From: Aquibacillus salsiterrae
GTDB taxonomy: Bacteria; Bacillota; Bacilli; Bacillales; Amphibacillaceae
Assembly (NCBI RefSeq): GCF_028416595.1
Contig: NZ_JAMQKC010000005.1
Location: 124,001-188,000 of the forward strand
Length of the DNA stretch: 64,000 nt
Direction: 5' to 3'
Positions 18,440 to 28,142 of this stretch are shown here, piece by piece. The notes under the pieces were generated by a model. The model was not told the DNA's origin, ran no database searches, and saw only the letters and a list, made by a program, of their open reading frames with translations. The position numbers and the translations under genes are program-made. Numbering within the stretch: the first letter of the stretch is position 1; the number at the start of each line of letters is the position of its first letter.

Positions 18440-19609
18440 CTATTTTAATTTTTCAACAAACTTACTTATCCGCTTCATCGATTCATCTAATTGCTTTAAC
18501 GACGTTGCGTACGAGCAGCGAATATAGCCTTCCCCACTTTGACCAAACACATTTCCCGGGACGACAGCAACCCGTTCTTTTTGGAGCAGTTGTTCAGCAA
18601 ACGACTCTGAGGACAATCCCGTCTTTTTTATCGACGGAAACACATAAAATGCTCCACCCGGATTATGACAATCAAGTCCCATTTCATTAAACGCTTTGAC
18701 AACGAGGTTTCTTCGTTGTTGGTAACTCATTTTCATTTTTTGGACACTATTGCCACCATTTCGCAATGCTTCCAAAGCTCCGTGCTGGGCCATCGTCGGC
18801 GCACACATAATCGTATATTGATGAATTTTAGTCATTGCTTGTAAAATTTCAACTGGCCCTGCTGCATACCCTAAACGCCAGCCAGTCATCGCAAACGCCT
18901 TAGAAAAACCTGAAATTAATATCGTCCGCTCACTCATTCCAGGAAGCGATGCGATACTTATTGCACGTTCATCATAGGCCAATTCCGCATAAATCTCATC
19001 AGATATGACGAGTAAATCATGTTTCTTTATGACAGCTGCGATTTTTTCAAGCTCAGCCTTTGATAAAACGGTACCAGTAGGATTGTTTGGACTACAAAGC
19101 ATGATAGCTTTTGTTTTATCAGTTATCGCCTGCTCAATTTGCTCTGGTCGCACTTTAAATTCATTGTCAGGGTCCGTATCAATAATTACCGGCGCACCAC
19201 CAGCTAATGTCACTGACGGCGCGTACGAAACAAAGCTAGGAGTTACGACAATGACTTCTTCACCCGGATTAAGAATTGCTCGTAACGCAAGATCAATAGC
19301 CTGACTCGCACCAACGGTAACAATTAATTGATTTTCCGGATTATAGCTAACATTGAAATTTTGCTCTAAATACTTACTGATTTCCACTCTCAGTTCCAAT
19401 AACCCAGCATTAGCTGTATAAGCGGTGTATCCTTGCTCTAGCGAATGATAGCTAGCTTCAATTACGTTCCATGGTGTGACAAAATCAGGTTCACCGACAC
19501 CTAATGAGATAACATTGTCCATTTTTGATGCTAAGTCGAAAAAACGACGAATTCCTGATGGCTTAAGACTGTCAACCGTTTTTGCTAAATAAGAGGTTTG
19601 CTTCATCAT
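18440..19609 (-). CDS. PLP-dependent class I aminotransferase (YugH-like)
   Basis: 389 residues. Fold-type I aminotransferase with the PLP lysine in GFSKAFAMTGWRLGY, the CSPNNPTGTV loop, and a C-terminal arginine block (GEGYIRCSYA) for carboxylate binding. It starts at the ATG that overlaps the stop of the upstream Lrp-type gene (TAATG). The pair matches the yugH-yugG arrangement of Bacillus. Substrate is likely an aspartate- or aromatic-type amino acid, but family members differ and this is not settled. Confidence 0.88.
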   Translation of the reverse strand: MMKQTSYLAKTVDSLKPSGIRRFFDLASKMDNVISLGVGEPDFVTPWNVIEASYHSLEQGYTAYTANAGLLELRVEISKYLEQNFNVSYNPENQLIVTVGASQAIDLALRAILNPGEEVIVVTPSFVSYAPSVTLAGGAPVIIDTDPDNEFKVRPEQIEQAITDKTKAIMLCSPNNPTGTVLSKAELEKIAAVIKKHDLLVISDEIYAELAYDERAISIASLPGMSERTILISGFSKAFAMTGWRLGYAAGPVEILQAMTKIHQYTIMCAPTMAQHGALEALRNGGNSVQKMKMSYQQRRNLVVKAFNEMGLDCHNPGGAFYVFPSIKKTGLSSESFAEQLLQKERVAVVPGNVFGQSGEGYIRCSYATSLKQLDESMKRISKFVEKLK

Positions 19610-20112
19610 TATGGTGACACCATAATCCGTTTATCATCTTCATCGTCATTAAAAATGATGCCATCGTGTTTATATTTTTTTAAGACAAAATGAGTCGTTG
19701 TAGACAATACCATATCTAACGTCGATAGCTTTTCAGAAACAAACCGACTAATTTCCATCATCGTTTTACCTTCAATCGATACAGACAGATCATATGCACC
19801 GGACATTAAATAAACAGCCTTTACTTCTGGGAATCGGTAAATTCGCTCTGCTACTTTATCAAAACCAACGCCTCTTGCCGGGGTAACCTTCACATCAATC
19901 ATCGCTGTTACACCTTCATATTCTAATACCTTCGACCAGTTTACGATTGCTGAATATCCTAAGATAGCATTTTCCTTTTCGAGCTTCTCAATAATTTGCT
20001 GTGTTTCAGCAACAGACAAATCAACCATTTTAGCAATCGTTTCAATATCTAAACGCGCATTTTCCTCGAGTAACTGAAGAACTTCTCTTTCTTTCTGTTC
20101 CAACACATCCAC
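19609..20112 (-). CDS. Lrp/AsnC-family regulator (YugG-like)
   Basis: 167 residues: N-terminal winged HTH (ARLDIETIAKMVDLSVAETQ) and C-terminal RAM/AsnC ligand domain (EVKAVYLMSGAYDLSVSIEG). A C-terminal extension of about 20 acidic residues follows. It is translationally coupled to the aminotransferase and probably senses an amino acid and controls this operon, as is common for Lrp-type proteins beside aminotransferases. Confidence 0.9.
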   Translation of the reverse strand: MDVLEQKEREVLQLLEENARLDIETIAKMVDLSVAETQQIIEKLEKENAILGYSAIVNWSKVLEYEGVTAMIDVKVTPARGVGFDKVAERIYRFPEVKAVYLMSGAYDLSVSIEGKTMMEISRFVSEKLSTLDMVLSTTTHFVLKKYKHDGIIFNDDEDDKRIMVSP

Positions 20113-20277
20113 CTACTTTTCGGTAAAAATAAATATACAGATTTATTTAGACAATTTTTATCTTATGTTACTACAAACGACAGGGAAGATAAAGGGGAAC
20201 TTCCGCTTGTGGCCGTTAACCGACACACCTTTTTATGCATATGGTAGAAATATATCCAACATGTAAGGAGCTTTTTT

Positions 20278-21012
20278 ATGTCGATAACCTATACGCAATT
20301 ACTTGCCCGACTTGGAATTAACGGCGCACATCCCGGAAGTTTGGCAATGACAAAGAAAATGTTAGCAGGAATTACAATTCGACCAACAACAAAAATCGTT
20401 GATGTTGGTTGTGGTACAGGACAAACCGTTGCCTATCTAGTGCAAACATATCCTTGTCACGTAACTGGCCTTGATTGTAACCAGTCAATGGTCGATAAAG
20501 CGAAGAAAAGGATGATAGCCCACAACTTATCCGCCAATATTTTATTAGGTGAGGCAGAAAACCTACCCTTTGATGATCAGTCCCAAGATATTCTTTTATC
20601 AGAATCGGTAACATCATTTACTAACATTGATGAAACCTTAAGCGAATATAGCAGGGTTTTAAAGCCGAACGGATTGTTAATTATGAATGAGATGACTAAT
20701 AGTGGCCATCTCCAGCAAGCAGAAAAAGATGAACTTATCAACTATTATGAAGTTACTGCTATTTTGACGAGAACCCAATGGCAACAGAAGTTGAGCGATC
20801 ATCATTTTTTAATCAATTATCAAGAAAAAGTCAATCCACATATGGGCTCACCGATTGACCTTACATCAAAGGCATTGCTTGATGAATCTCTCGTTAAAAA
20901 GTTAACGGAGCACTATTATTTAACCGAAAAATACGCAAATCGCCTTTCATCCACCTTATTTATTTGTACGAAACAAGGAGGTCCCTTAAATGACCATCAT
21001 CCCAACAAGTAA
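20278..21012 (+). CDS. Class I SAM-dependent methyltransferase
   Basis: 244 residues. SAM-binding motif I VDVGCGTGQ at about 42-50, an acidic residue ending motif II (TGLDCN), and motif III (LLSESVTSF) are in order. The target is unknown. Its 3' end overlaps the next gene by 23 bases, indicating one transcript. Confidence 0.88.
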   Translation: MSITYTQLLARLGINGAHPGSLAMTKKMLAGITIRPTTKIVDVGCGTGQTVAYLVQTYPCHVTGLDCNQSMVDKAKKRMIAHNLSANILLGEAENLPFDDQSQDILLSESVTSFTNIDETLSEYSRVLKPNGLLIMNEMTNSGHLQQAEKDELINYYEVTAILTRTQWQQKLSDHHFLINYQEKVNPHMGSPIDLTSKALLDESLVKKLTEHYYLTEKYANRLSSTLFICTKQGGPLNDHHPNK

Positions 21013-21817
21013 CTGGCTAAACGATTATTTGACGATGAAAAATACCAGTGACCGGGAACTAATCCCACGCGTCCACGCTGAGTGCTTGTGTGGACCGCTA
21101 GAGGCGTATTTTCCAGATGCAACGTTACAGGACATTCATATACATTTAGTCGATCATGGTCTATTTTGGCCACACCCAACGGATGATAAACAAATTGAGA
21201 CATTTATCGCTCGTAATTATACGTCTATCGTTAGGAAAATATTAGAAAAATTAACACAGCATTGGGATGGACCTGATGTACCTGTGTTTATCTTTCCATC
21301 TAACGAAAAGAACCGCTTATTGAGTGAGCACTTTGAAGGGGTATCCGGAGTTAGTCACCCAGGTAAATTATTTTTTTTTCTTCCAAACAATGTTTCATTA
21401 AAAAAACTTCACGCGCTCGTCATTCACGAATACAGTCATATTTGTCGGCTTGATAAACTTGGAAAAAAGGAAGAAGACTTAACACTCCTAGATGCGATTG
21501 TCTTAGAGGGATTAGCTGAGAATGCGGTACGTACTTTGCTCGGTAATGAATATGTTGGCAGTTGGGCAAAGCATCCTTCCAAACAAGAAGTCGAGCTTTT
21601 CTTTAGAAAATGGATAAAACCTTGCCTCGACTTGAAAAAGACAGACCCACTCCATGACCAAATTATGTATGGGGATGGCCATTTCCCAAAATGGCTAGGA
21701 TATAAAGTCGGATATCAGCTTATCGCTTCCTGCTTAGAGCATCCGGAATTACAATTAAAACAGATGCATTCGCTTTCTTCTTTACAGCTGTTAGATTATT
21801 CAATGTTTGCATCGTAG
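20990..21817 (+). CDS. DUF2268 predicted zinc protease (YjaZ-like)
   Basis: 275 residues. The zincin motif HEYSH at about residue 144 is followed by a Glu-containing helix (LEGLAENAVR) suitable as third ligand. The arrangement matches the DUF2268 family of predicted Zn-dependent proteases, including Bacillus YjaZ. No signal peptide is seen. GGAGGT lies 6 bases upstream of the ATG, inside the overlapping methyltransferase gene. Function of the family is not established. Confidence 0.82.
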   Translation: MTIIPTSNWLNDYLTMKNTSDRELIPRVHAECLCGPLEAYFPDATLQDIHIHLVDHGLFWPHPTDDKQIETFIARNYTSIVRKILEKLTQHWDGPDVPVFIFPSNEKNRLLSEHFEGVSGVSHPGKLFFFLPNNVSLKKLHALVIHEYSHICRLDKLGKKEEDLTLLDAIVLEGLAENAVRTLLGNEYVGSWAKHPSKQEVELFFRKWIKPCLDLKKTDPLHDQIMYGDGHFPKWLGYKVGYQLIASCLEHPELQLKQMHSLSSLQLLDYSMFAS

Positions 21818-21925
21818 TTATTAGCAAAAAACGAAAATGTGCTAACGTCATTGGACATGTATCCACCACAAATACCCCTCCCTTTCATACGATGGTAATA
21901 AGTCCACGATGAAAGGAGATTATTC

Positions 21926-22216
21926 ATGTCAAAATATTACGGTGTATGTCAAAAGCATATTGGACGCCCGGTTCGAATTAGAACAAGAGACGGTAGAGTC
22001 CACGCTGGTATCATTAAGCGCGTAAGCCCGTCACACGTATTTCTCGAACCAATTCCTAAAGGTTTAGGTGGACACGGCTACGGCTATCGTCGCCCCTATG
22101 GTTATGGTAGTTATGGTGGCTATGGTGGTTATGGTGGCTATGGTGGTTACGGTAATTGGGGCATTGCCCTTGGTACCATCGCAGCATTGGCCTTTCTTCC
22201 ATTCTTTTTCTGGTAA
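21926..22216 (+). CDS. Small Gly/Tyr-rich protein with SH3/Sm-like N-terminus
   Basis: 96 residues with GAAAGGAG before the ATG. The first ~45 residues (HIGRPVRIRTRDGRVHAGII) resemble a small beta-barrel (Sm/SH3-like) seen in several short Bacillaceae proteins. A low-complexity Gly-Tyr segment with YGGYGG repeats follows, then a hydrophobic C-terminal segment ending FLPFFFW. It may be a surface or spore-associated protein, but that is inference from composition only. It is a monocistronic unit with its own terminator. Confidence 0.7.
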   Translation: MSKYYGVCQKHIGRPVRIRTRDGRVHAGIIKRVSPSHVFLEPIPKGLGGHGYGYRRPYGYGSYGGYGGYGGYGGYGNWGIALGTIAALAFLPFFFW

Positions 22217-22221
22217 AACAT

Positions 22222-22262
22222 TAACACGGGATTCCGAGACACTCGGGAATCCCGTTATTTTT
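22222..22262 (+). terminator. Terminator of Gly/Tyr-rich gene
   Basis: CGGGATTCCGAG pairs with CTCGGGAATCCCG, closing a 3-base loop with small mismatches, followed by TTATTTTTTT. Confidence 0.88.
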
Positions 22263-22517
22263 TTCCTAACGTAACTAGCAATAGACCACCTGACCACGAG
22301 ACTAGTGACACAAAAAAATGCAAGGCCTGCCCCCTTTCGCTAATAAGATGCCCTTTTTATTCATCTGAACCGACATATCTTTAGAAAAATAAAATGAAAC
22401 AACCACTAAAAGAGCAGTGTAGATTTTAAGTGTATATTTTTAAGTTTTATAATATAATGCAAGCAGGTTTCACATTTATAAAAAGATGCCTAACCAACTT
22501 GAAAAACGGGTGATACT

Positions 22518-23594
22518 TTGAATACTTACCTATACTTAACAATGTTTACTAACTTTACGAGGGAACTCTATTATCAAGGCTTGCCATTTTTATTTTTTCT
22601 AGGATTGATTCTACTTGGCAGATGGCTTGTTTTAAGTTTTTTTAAACGGATAAGTAACCGGGGGAAATCGTTCTTCTCTGAAAATGAGACACCAATTCGT
22701 TATTTTATCAACTGGATTACGACCTACGGAATCCTAGTTTTTATCCTATTCTATTTTTCAAGCTCGACTTGGATGTTCCAGGAAATTACCTCCGTTGGAA
22801 AGGTAAAAATATCTGCTTTCCTCATAATTATTGCAATCCTAATTATTTCTTTTGCTAACCGGGCATCGAAAATGATTACCAAGCATTTATTACCTCGCGC
22901 TTATCAGCGTTACCAATTAGACCGCGGTGTACAGTTTACCTTTAATCGCATCTTTCACTACACGGTCATGATTGTTGCGTTTGTCGTCAGCTTAACAACT
23001 GTCGGAATCGACCTTAGTGCACTAACTGTCTTTGCTGGTGTGATCGGTGTTGGTATTGGTTTCGGTATGCAAAATATTACATCCAATTTTATTTCAGGAA
23101 TCATTCTGTTGTTTGAACGCCCGATTAAGGTTGGTGACCGAGTGATTGTTAATGGAATCATTGGGGATATTGAAAAGATAAATATGCGGGCGACAATCAT
23201 TCGGACAATTGATAACGAGCATATTATTGTGCCGAATTCTTACTTTTTAGAAGAACATGTTGTCAACAGGTCCTATAGTGACCCAACGTTACGATTACGT
23301 ATCCCGATTGGCGTTGCCTATGGGTCAGATGTGGAAAAGGTCAGAGAGCTACTCCTCCAAGTTGCACGTGACGAAATGAAAGCATCAGACGTCGTATTAG
23401 CAGACCCTGAGCCCTTTGTGCATTTTAAGGCATTTGGTGCATCATCCTTAGACTTTGAACTTTTCATCTGGATATCTAGTCCAAACCACGTGATTGCCAC
23501 AAAAAGCAGTATCAATTTCCGCATTAATAAAATATTAAAAGAACATAATATCGAAATCCCATTCCCACAGCTTGACTTACACATAAAAAGCTAG
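22518..23594 (+). CDS. MscS-family mechanosensitive channel
   Basis: 358 residues, TTG start. About three to five membrane segments precede the pore helix VFAGVIGVGIGFGMQNITSN and the beta-domain entry ISGIILLFERPIKVGDRV, both diagnostic of MscS. It opens under membrane tension to release solutes during hypo-osmotic shock, which fits the two BCCT osmolyte importers nearby. GGGTGAT upstream is a weak ribosome site; an ATG 8 codons later is an alternative start. Confidence 0.9.
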   Translation: MNTYLYLTMFTNFTRELYYQGLPFLFFLGLILLGRWLVLSFFKRISNRGKSFFSENETPIRYFINWITTYGILVFILFYFSSSTWMFQEITSVGKVKISAFLIIIAILIISFANRASKMITKHLLPRAYQRYQLDRGVQFTFNRIFHYTVMIVAFVVSLTTVGIDLSALTVFAGVIGVGIGFGMQNITSNFISGIILLFERPIKVGDRVIVNGIIGDIEKINMRATIIRTIDNEHIIVPNSYFLEEHVVNRSYSDPTLRLRIPIGVAYGSDVEKVRELLLQVARDEMKASDVVLADPEPFVHFKAFGASSLDFELFIWISSPNHVIATKSSINFRINKILKEHNIEIPFPQLDLHIKS

Positions 23595-23630
23595 ACACAG
23601 AGAATGGTTCTTTTCTTCCTTTTTCAATAA

Positions 23631-23677
23631 AACAAACGGCTTGGATCTGTGTCTCGTATCCAAGCCGTTTGTTTTTT
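23631..23677. terminator. Bidirectional terminator
   Basis: AAACAAACGGCTTGGA pairs perfectly with TCCAAGCCGTTTGTTTTTTT around a 13-base loop. It serves mscS and the converging small gene. Confidence 0.9.
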
Positions 23678-24024
23678 TAATCTAATAGATCTTTTTCAAT
23701 ATGGCCATCGTGTTCTTTTAATATCGACAATGCCTGCATTAAATCCTGCTCATCAACTTCAAATTCTAATACTTGAGTTCGATTATTTTCCCCTGTTGGT
23801 TCGTCTAGATCTACTTGTCCATTTATTGCAGCAAACATCCCGTTACTTGCACCTGTCGCATTTCCAGTCGTATTAACGCCAGCAATCGGGACAACAAAGT
23901 GCTGTTCATAGCCTTCTGGAATCGCGTCCTTTGTCACATGCTTCACCTTAAGGGTGCGCAGGTCTGCGTTTACAGATTCGACATCATTTTCAGTAGCAAA
24001 ATATGCTCGTACAGTTTTTGACAT
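23677..24024 (-). CDS. Hypothetical protein, 115 residues
   Basis: The gene has a good ribosome site (AAAGGAG) and a shared terminator, so it is likely real. The sequence is acidic and soluble, beginning KTVRAYFATENDVESVNADL, with a Gly/Asn-rich middle (GVNTTGNATGASNG) and an acidic tail. The layout recalls general-stress proteins of the YsnF/YflT type, but no family motif is certain. No function is assigned. Confidence 0.7.
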   Translation of the reverse strand: MSKTVRAYFATENDVESVNADLRTLKVKHVTKDAIPEGYEQHFVVPIAGVNTTGNATGASNGMFAAINGQVDLDEPTGENNRTQVLEFEVDEQDLMQALSILKEHDGHIEKDLLD

Positions 24025-24113
24025 GTTAGCACTCCTTTCAATTTTTTCCTATATATAATTTACCCAGACAAGCCAATAGTAAACAGGAGAATATGTTAAA
24101 AACGATGATAGGT

Positions 24114-24146
24114 TACCCCGAGGGGCTAGGCGCTGGAGCTAGACGT
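24114..24146. repeat. Dispersed repeat, 3' remnant
   Basis: CCCCGAGGGGCTAGGCGC-TGGAGCTAGAC is the 3' arm of the repeat; the 5' arm is missing. It lies 40 bases before the UMF1 gene. Confidence 0.75.
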
Positions 24147-24184
24147 GGTAAAATAGAGTTATCTTATTTCTAGGAGGCACGCCG

Positions 24185-25441
24185 ATGAAGGGTTTTTCGA
24201 AACAAGAAAGTAGCTGGATGCTGTATGATTGGGCAAATTCTGCTTATACACTCATTATTACAACTGCTGTCTTTCCTTTATACTACAAAGCTGCTGCAAC
24301 GAATGCTGGTATAAGTGGAGCGGATTCTACGGCTTATTTAGGCTATACAATTGCAATTTTTACCTTTATTTTGGCAATACTTGGACCTGTTTTAGGGACG
24401 ATTGCAGACTACCAGGGGTTTAAAAAGAAGTTTTTCGCTTTCTTTTTCACACTTGGTGTTAGCGCTACCGTTCTACTTGCTTTTATTCCTGGTGATAACT
24501 GGTTGCTCCTGCTTTTTTGCTACACACTTGCTGCATTAGGCGCGACTGGAGCAAACATTTTCTATGATGCCTTTTTAGTCGACATTACCGAAGAGAAGCG
24601 GATGAACCGCGTTTCTGCACGTGGCTTTGGATTAGGCTATATCGGAAGTACGATTCCATTTTTGCTTAGTATTGCAATCATTGTCCTTGCCCAACAAGAA
24701 ATGATTGGTCTTTCCGCAGCTAGTGCCAGTCGGATTGCCTTCCTTATTACAGCAATCTGGTGGGGGATATTTTCTATCCCTATGTTTAAACACGTTCACC
24801 AAATTCATTATATCGAACGTGAACCAAAGCCTATTCAAGCTAGTTTTATTCGATTGGCAAAGACGTTTAAAGACATCAGACAATACAAGGCTGTCTTCCT
24901 ATTTCTCATTGCCTACTTCTTCTACATTGATGGTGTTGGTACTGTTATTTCCATGTCAACGGCTTATGGAACAGACCTTGGGATAAGCTCCACCAATCTG
25001 TTAATCATACTATTTGCTACCCAAGTTGTTGCAGCACCATTTGCACTTGTATACGGCAGATTATCAGATCGTTTTACCGGTAAAACGATGCTTTATGTAG
25101 GAATTGGAGTTTACATCATTGTGTGCATCTACGCCTTTTTCCTAGAATCAGTGCTAGACTTTTGGATACTAGCAATGCTTGTTGCTACATCACAAGGAGG
25201 GATTCAGGCATTAAGTCGATCCTACTTTGCTAAACTTATTCCGAAAAATCACGCCAACGAATTTTTCGGATTTTACAACATTTTCGGAAAATTCGCATCA
25301 GTAATGGGGCCTCTTTTACTTGGTGCAACAGCACAGCTCACCGGAAAATCAAATATGGGCGTCTTTAGCCTAGTTATATTATTTCTTATCGGGATGATTG
25401 TGTTACGATTCGTACCCATACCAAAAACAGAAGTTCAATAA
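24185..25441 (+). CDS. MFS transporter, UMF1/Atg22-like family
   Basis: 418 residues, 12 predicted membrane segments, with AGGAGG before the ATG. The opening ESSWMLYDWANSAYTLIITT is the hallmark of the UMF1 (Atg22-like) branch of MFS. Fungal Atg22 exports amino acids from the vacuole; bacterial substrates are unknown. It is a single-gene unit. Confidence 0.88.
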   Translation: MKGFSKQESSWMLYDWANSAYTLIITTAVFPLYYKAAATNAGISGADSTAYLGYTIAIFTFILAILGPVLGTIADYQGFKKKFFAFFFTLGVSATVLLAFIPGDNWLLLLFCYTLAALGATGANIFYDAFLVDITEEKRMNRVSARGFGLGYIGSTIPFLLSIAIIVLAQQEMIGLSAASASRIAFLITAIWWGIFSIPMFKHVHQIHYIEREPKPIQASFIRLAKTFKDIRQYKAVFLFLIAYFFYIDGVGTVISMSTAYGTDLGISSTNLLIILFATQVVAAPFALVYGRLSDRFTGKTMLYVGIGVYIIVCIYAFFLESVLDFWILAMLVATSQGGIQALSRSYFAKLIPKNHANEFFGFYNIFGKFASVMGPLLLGATAQLTGKSNMGVFSLVILFLIGMIVLRFVPIPKTEVQ

Positions 25442-25572
25442 GAAACACCCATGATTTTATACTCGCTCGGGCGTTTTTATCGTTTTTCACTACCGTTAAA
25501 ATTAATAAATGCTATCCTTTTTTCATCCTTGATGGTGGCTGCAGAAAGCCGTGGTGGTTTCTTGTCTTTTAA

Positions 25573-25640
25573 GAAAAGCGAAAGTTCCTTGGTGCTAGAC
25601 TAAAGCAGGCAGAAGACGTGACGTGGTGTTCTTTAGTGGT
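25573..25640. repeat. Dispersed repeat, degenerate copy
   Basis: AAGAAAAGCG-AAGT-CCTTGGTGCTAGACTAA-GCAGGCA-AAGAC and GACGTGGTGTTCTTT match the 5' half of the repeat with several changes. The rest is lost. Confidence 0.6.
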
Positions 25641-25742
25641 TGGGGAAGCCTTCTTTAACTGTATACATTCCTTTCTACCAAGAAAAAACTATTTACATTA
25701 CTATTTTTAGTTGTATGATAGAGAGTAATGGGGGGATGTGGG

Positions 25743-26240
25743 TTGATTATAAGGGATGCGTCTAGGCACGACTTAGGTGCTATTTTAGAAATTTATAATC
25801 AAGGCATCGAGGACCGGATCGCTACTTTAGAGACCGATCTACAAGATATGGCCTATATGGAAAATTGGTATGCGAACAAGAATGACAGATATACCGTCCT
25901 CGTTGCAGAACTTAATAACCAAGTTGTTGGCTGGGCATCAATTAGCCCTTACAATTTAAGAACTGCCTACAATGGGGTTGGTGAAATTTCCATTTACATC
26001 CACCGGAATTTCCGCGGCGAAGGTATTGGAAAGCTCTTATTAATCGAATTAGAAAAAAGAGCTAAACAAAACCAGTTCCATAAACTTGTTTTGTTTACGT
26101 TTTCGCTCAACTTGCTTGGACAAGGTTTATACCGCGCCATGGGCTACCGAGAAGTCGGAATTTTCATCAATCAAGGCTTTCTTGATGGAGAATTCGTTGA
26201 CATCATGGCCATGGAGAAATTATTACATGAAAATTTATAA
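25743..26240 (+). CDS. GNAT N-acetyltransferase (phosphinothricin acetyltransferase-like)
   Basis: 165 residues from a TTG at 25743, giving the typical family N-terminus IIRDASRHDLGAILEIYNQG. The upstream ATG at 25728 overlaps the GGGGGGAT ribosome site and is less likely. The acetyl-CoA loop is seen as RGEGIGKLLL, and the layout matches the PAT/YwnH group that acetylates phosphinothricin, methionine sulfoximine or similar amines. Natural substrate is unknown. Confidence 0.85.
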   Translation: MIIRDASRHDLGAILEIYNQGIEDRIATLETDLQDMAYMENWYANKNDRYTVLVAELNNQVVGWASISPYNLRTAYNGVGEISIYIHRNFRGEGIGKLLLIELEKRAKQNQFHKLVLFTFSLNLLGQGLYRAMGYREVGIFINQGFLDGEFVDIMAMEKLLHENL

Positions 26241-26244
26241 GCTA

Positions 26245-26281
26245 TCCTTAGGAAGTTTTTATCCTAAGGTTTTTCTTTTTT
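26245..26281 (+). terminator. Terminator of GNAT gene
   Basis: CCTTAGGA pairs with TCCTAAGG around an 8-base loop, followed by TTTTTCTTTTTT. Confidence 0.88.
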
Positions 26282-26336
26282 AAAGACATAAAATTGCCCA
26301 ACATTTATTATATGCATTAATTGTTTTTTAAAATCT

Positions 26337-26361
26337 AATCCCCCTTTCGGCAAGGGGGATT
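26337..26361 (-). terminator. Terminator of the second BCCT gene
   Basis: AATCCCCCTT and AAGGGGGATT form a perfect stem with a short loop just past the BCCT stop codon. The minus strand continues AGATTTT; a T-rich stretch also lies on the plus side. Confidence 0.75.
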
Positions 26362-26364
26362 ACT

Positions 26365-27924
26365 TTATTTTTTTCCTTCCTGTTCCTTCAACGCTCGGTT
26401 AAGCCGGCTTAACCTTCGCAAATCAGCTTTTCTAATCGGTAATGGTTCCTTTTTCAATAATTTCACCAAGGCAAACATGAGTAGGATAATCAGTACGGTG
26501 AATGGAAGGGCAGCAATAAGCGACGCTGTTTGTAAGGCGTCTAATCCACCTGCATACAATAACACACCCGCAATTGCCGACATCAGTACACCCCACACAT
26601 ATTTCGCAGATCGTGGTGGATGGGTGCTACCCCTTGTCGTCATACTGGATAAAATATAGGTAGCAGAATCAGCAGACGTAACAAGAAAAGTAAATATTAA
26701 TAAGATGGATAGAATCGACATAATTGGCGTGAACGGTAAATAATTAAACAACTGGAACAAGGCAGATGTTAAATCCTCATTAACTGCTTCAGCAATATTT
26801 GTTCCCTTGTTCAAATCACTCCAAAGTGCCGTACCACCAAATGTTGCAATCCACAAGCAGGCAATCAACGGTGGAATTACCATCACACCCATGATAAATT
26901 CACGGATTGTTCTTCCTCTTGATACCCGTGCCACAAATGCACCAACAAACGGAGACCACGCAATCGCCCATGCCCAGTAAAAGATCGTCCAATCTCGTAC
27001 CCACGTTCCACCCTTATATGGTTGGAGCCGCAAGCTATATCCAACGAAATTAACAATATAGTCCCCAATCGATAAGGTGAACGTTTCAAGGATAAAAACA
27101 GTTGGGCCTGCAAAAAAGACGTACAGTAACAACCCTAATGCTAAACCAAGATTTAGATTACTTAAGTATTTTATCCCTTTATCTAAACCAGTTGTTGATG
27201 ATAGCATGTAAGCTATAAAAATAACGACGATAATAATTAACTGAACGGCTATCGAATTTTCTGTTCCCATGACAAAATTTAAGCCACCATTCATTTGTAA
27301 CACACCGAGTCCTAGCGATGTTGCAATCCCCAACACAGTTGCAATGACAGATAAGGAATCAATTGAATTTTTGACAATTGGATTGTTACCAGTAACAGGT
27401 TCAAGTGCTGTTGAGACAAGTCCATTCTTTTTCTTTCTAAATTGAAGAAAACCTATGACAAGACCAACAATGGCAAAAACAGACCATTGACTCACGCCCC
27501 AGTGGAAAAAAGCATAGCCCATTGCTACACGAGCTGCTTCCTCTGTTTGGCCTTCCAAATCACCAAATGGCGTAGAGAAGAAGTGACTCATTGGCTCAGC
27601 AACACCCCAGAAGACTAGTCCTGCACCAAAGCCCGCGGAAAAAAGCATGCCTATCCAGGTAAAGAAGGAAAACTCTGGCCTTTCATTCTCTCCCCCAAGA
27701 CGAATAGCTCCATACTTACTAATCGCAAGGAAAACTAAGAAGAGAATTAACGCAAACACAGAAAACAAATAAAACCAACCAAAGTTAACAGTAGTAAAAT
27801 TAAACAGTCGACCTGCCACTTCGCCGAATCGATTTGGAATAAGCGCACCTACAATAACTAGGAATAAGATAACAAAAGCCGATATAGAAAACACGGGATT
27901 TTTCCACACATTTTTATCCATCAT
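26365..27924 (-). CDS. BCCT-family osmolyte transporter (second copy)
   Basis: 519 residues from the ATG at 27924, just after GAGGGGG; the longer open frame lacks a ribosome site. The signature WTIFYWAWAIAWSPFVGAF then ARVSRGRTIREF is clear. It differs from the first BCCT in the third aromatic box position (WAWAIAW against WAWWIAW), which may mean a different substrate. Likely imports a betaine-type solute. Single-gene unit. Confidence 0.92.
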   Translation of the reverse strand: MMDKNVWKNPVFSISAFVILFLVIVGALIPNRFGEVAGRLFNFTTVNFGWFYLFSVFALILFLVFLAISKYGAIRLGGENERPEFSFFTWIGMLFSAGFGAGLVFWGVAEPMSHFFSTPFGDLEGQTEEAARVAMGYAFFHWGVSQWSVFAIVGLVIGFLQFRKKKNGLVSTALEPVTGNNPIVKNSIDSLSVIATVLGIATSLGLGVLQMNGGLNFVMGTENSIAVQLIIIVVIFIAYMLSSTTGLDKGIKYLSNLNLGLALGLLLYVFFAGPTVFILETFTLSIGDYIVNFVGYSLRLQPYKGGTWVRDWTIFYWAWAIAWSPFVGAFVARVSRGRTIREFIMGVMVIPPLIACLWIATFGGTALWSDLNKGTNIAEAVNEDLTSALFQLFNYLPFTPIMSILSILLIFTFLVTSADSATYILSSMTTRGSTHPPRSAKYVWGVLMSAIAGVLLYAGGLDALQTASLIAALPFTVLIILLMFALVKLLKKEPLPIRKADLRRLSRLNRALKEQEGKK

Positions 27925-28016
27925 CAATCCCCCTCGTTTTAAGTTTATAGTCGCTGTTATTGTTACCATTAACTGAGGAATTATCACGTAATTTGGAATC
28001 AGAAAAGGACACTAAA

Positions 28017-28060
28017 AAACAAAAGCGCTAGTCGCGCCTTGGTAGACTAAGGAAGGCATA
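28017..28060. repeat. Dispersed repeat, 5' remnant
   Basis: AAAAGCGCTAGTCGCGCC-TTGGTAGACTAAGGAAGGCATAA matches the 5' arm of the repeat, and stops at the nsrR terminator. Confidence 0.65.
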
Positions 28061-28099
28061 AAAAAAACGCTTAGATTAGTCATCTAAAGCGTTTTGTTA
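28059..28099 (-). terminator. Terminator of nsrR
   Basis: AAAACGCTTTAGAT pairs with ATCTAAGCGTTTT around a short loop on the minus strand, followed by a run of T. Confidence 0.88.
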
Positions 28100-28142
28100 G
28101 TCAACTTCGGTATTTAAAATGAACCATCATAGAAAACTCTGC

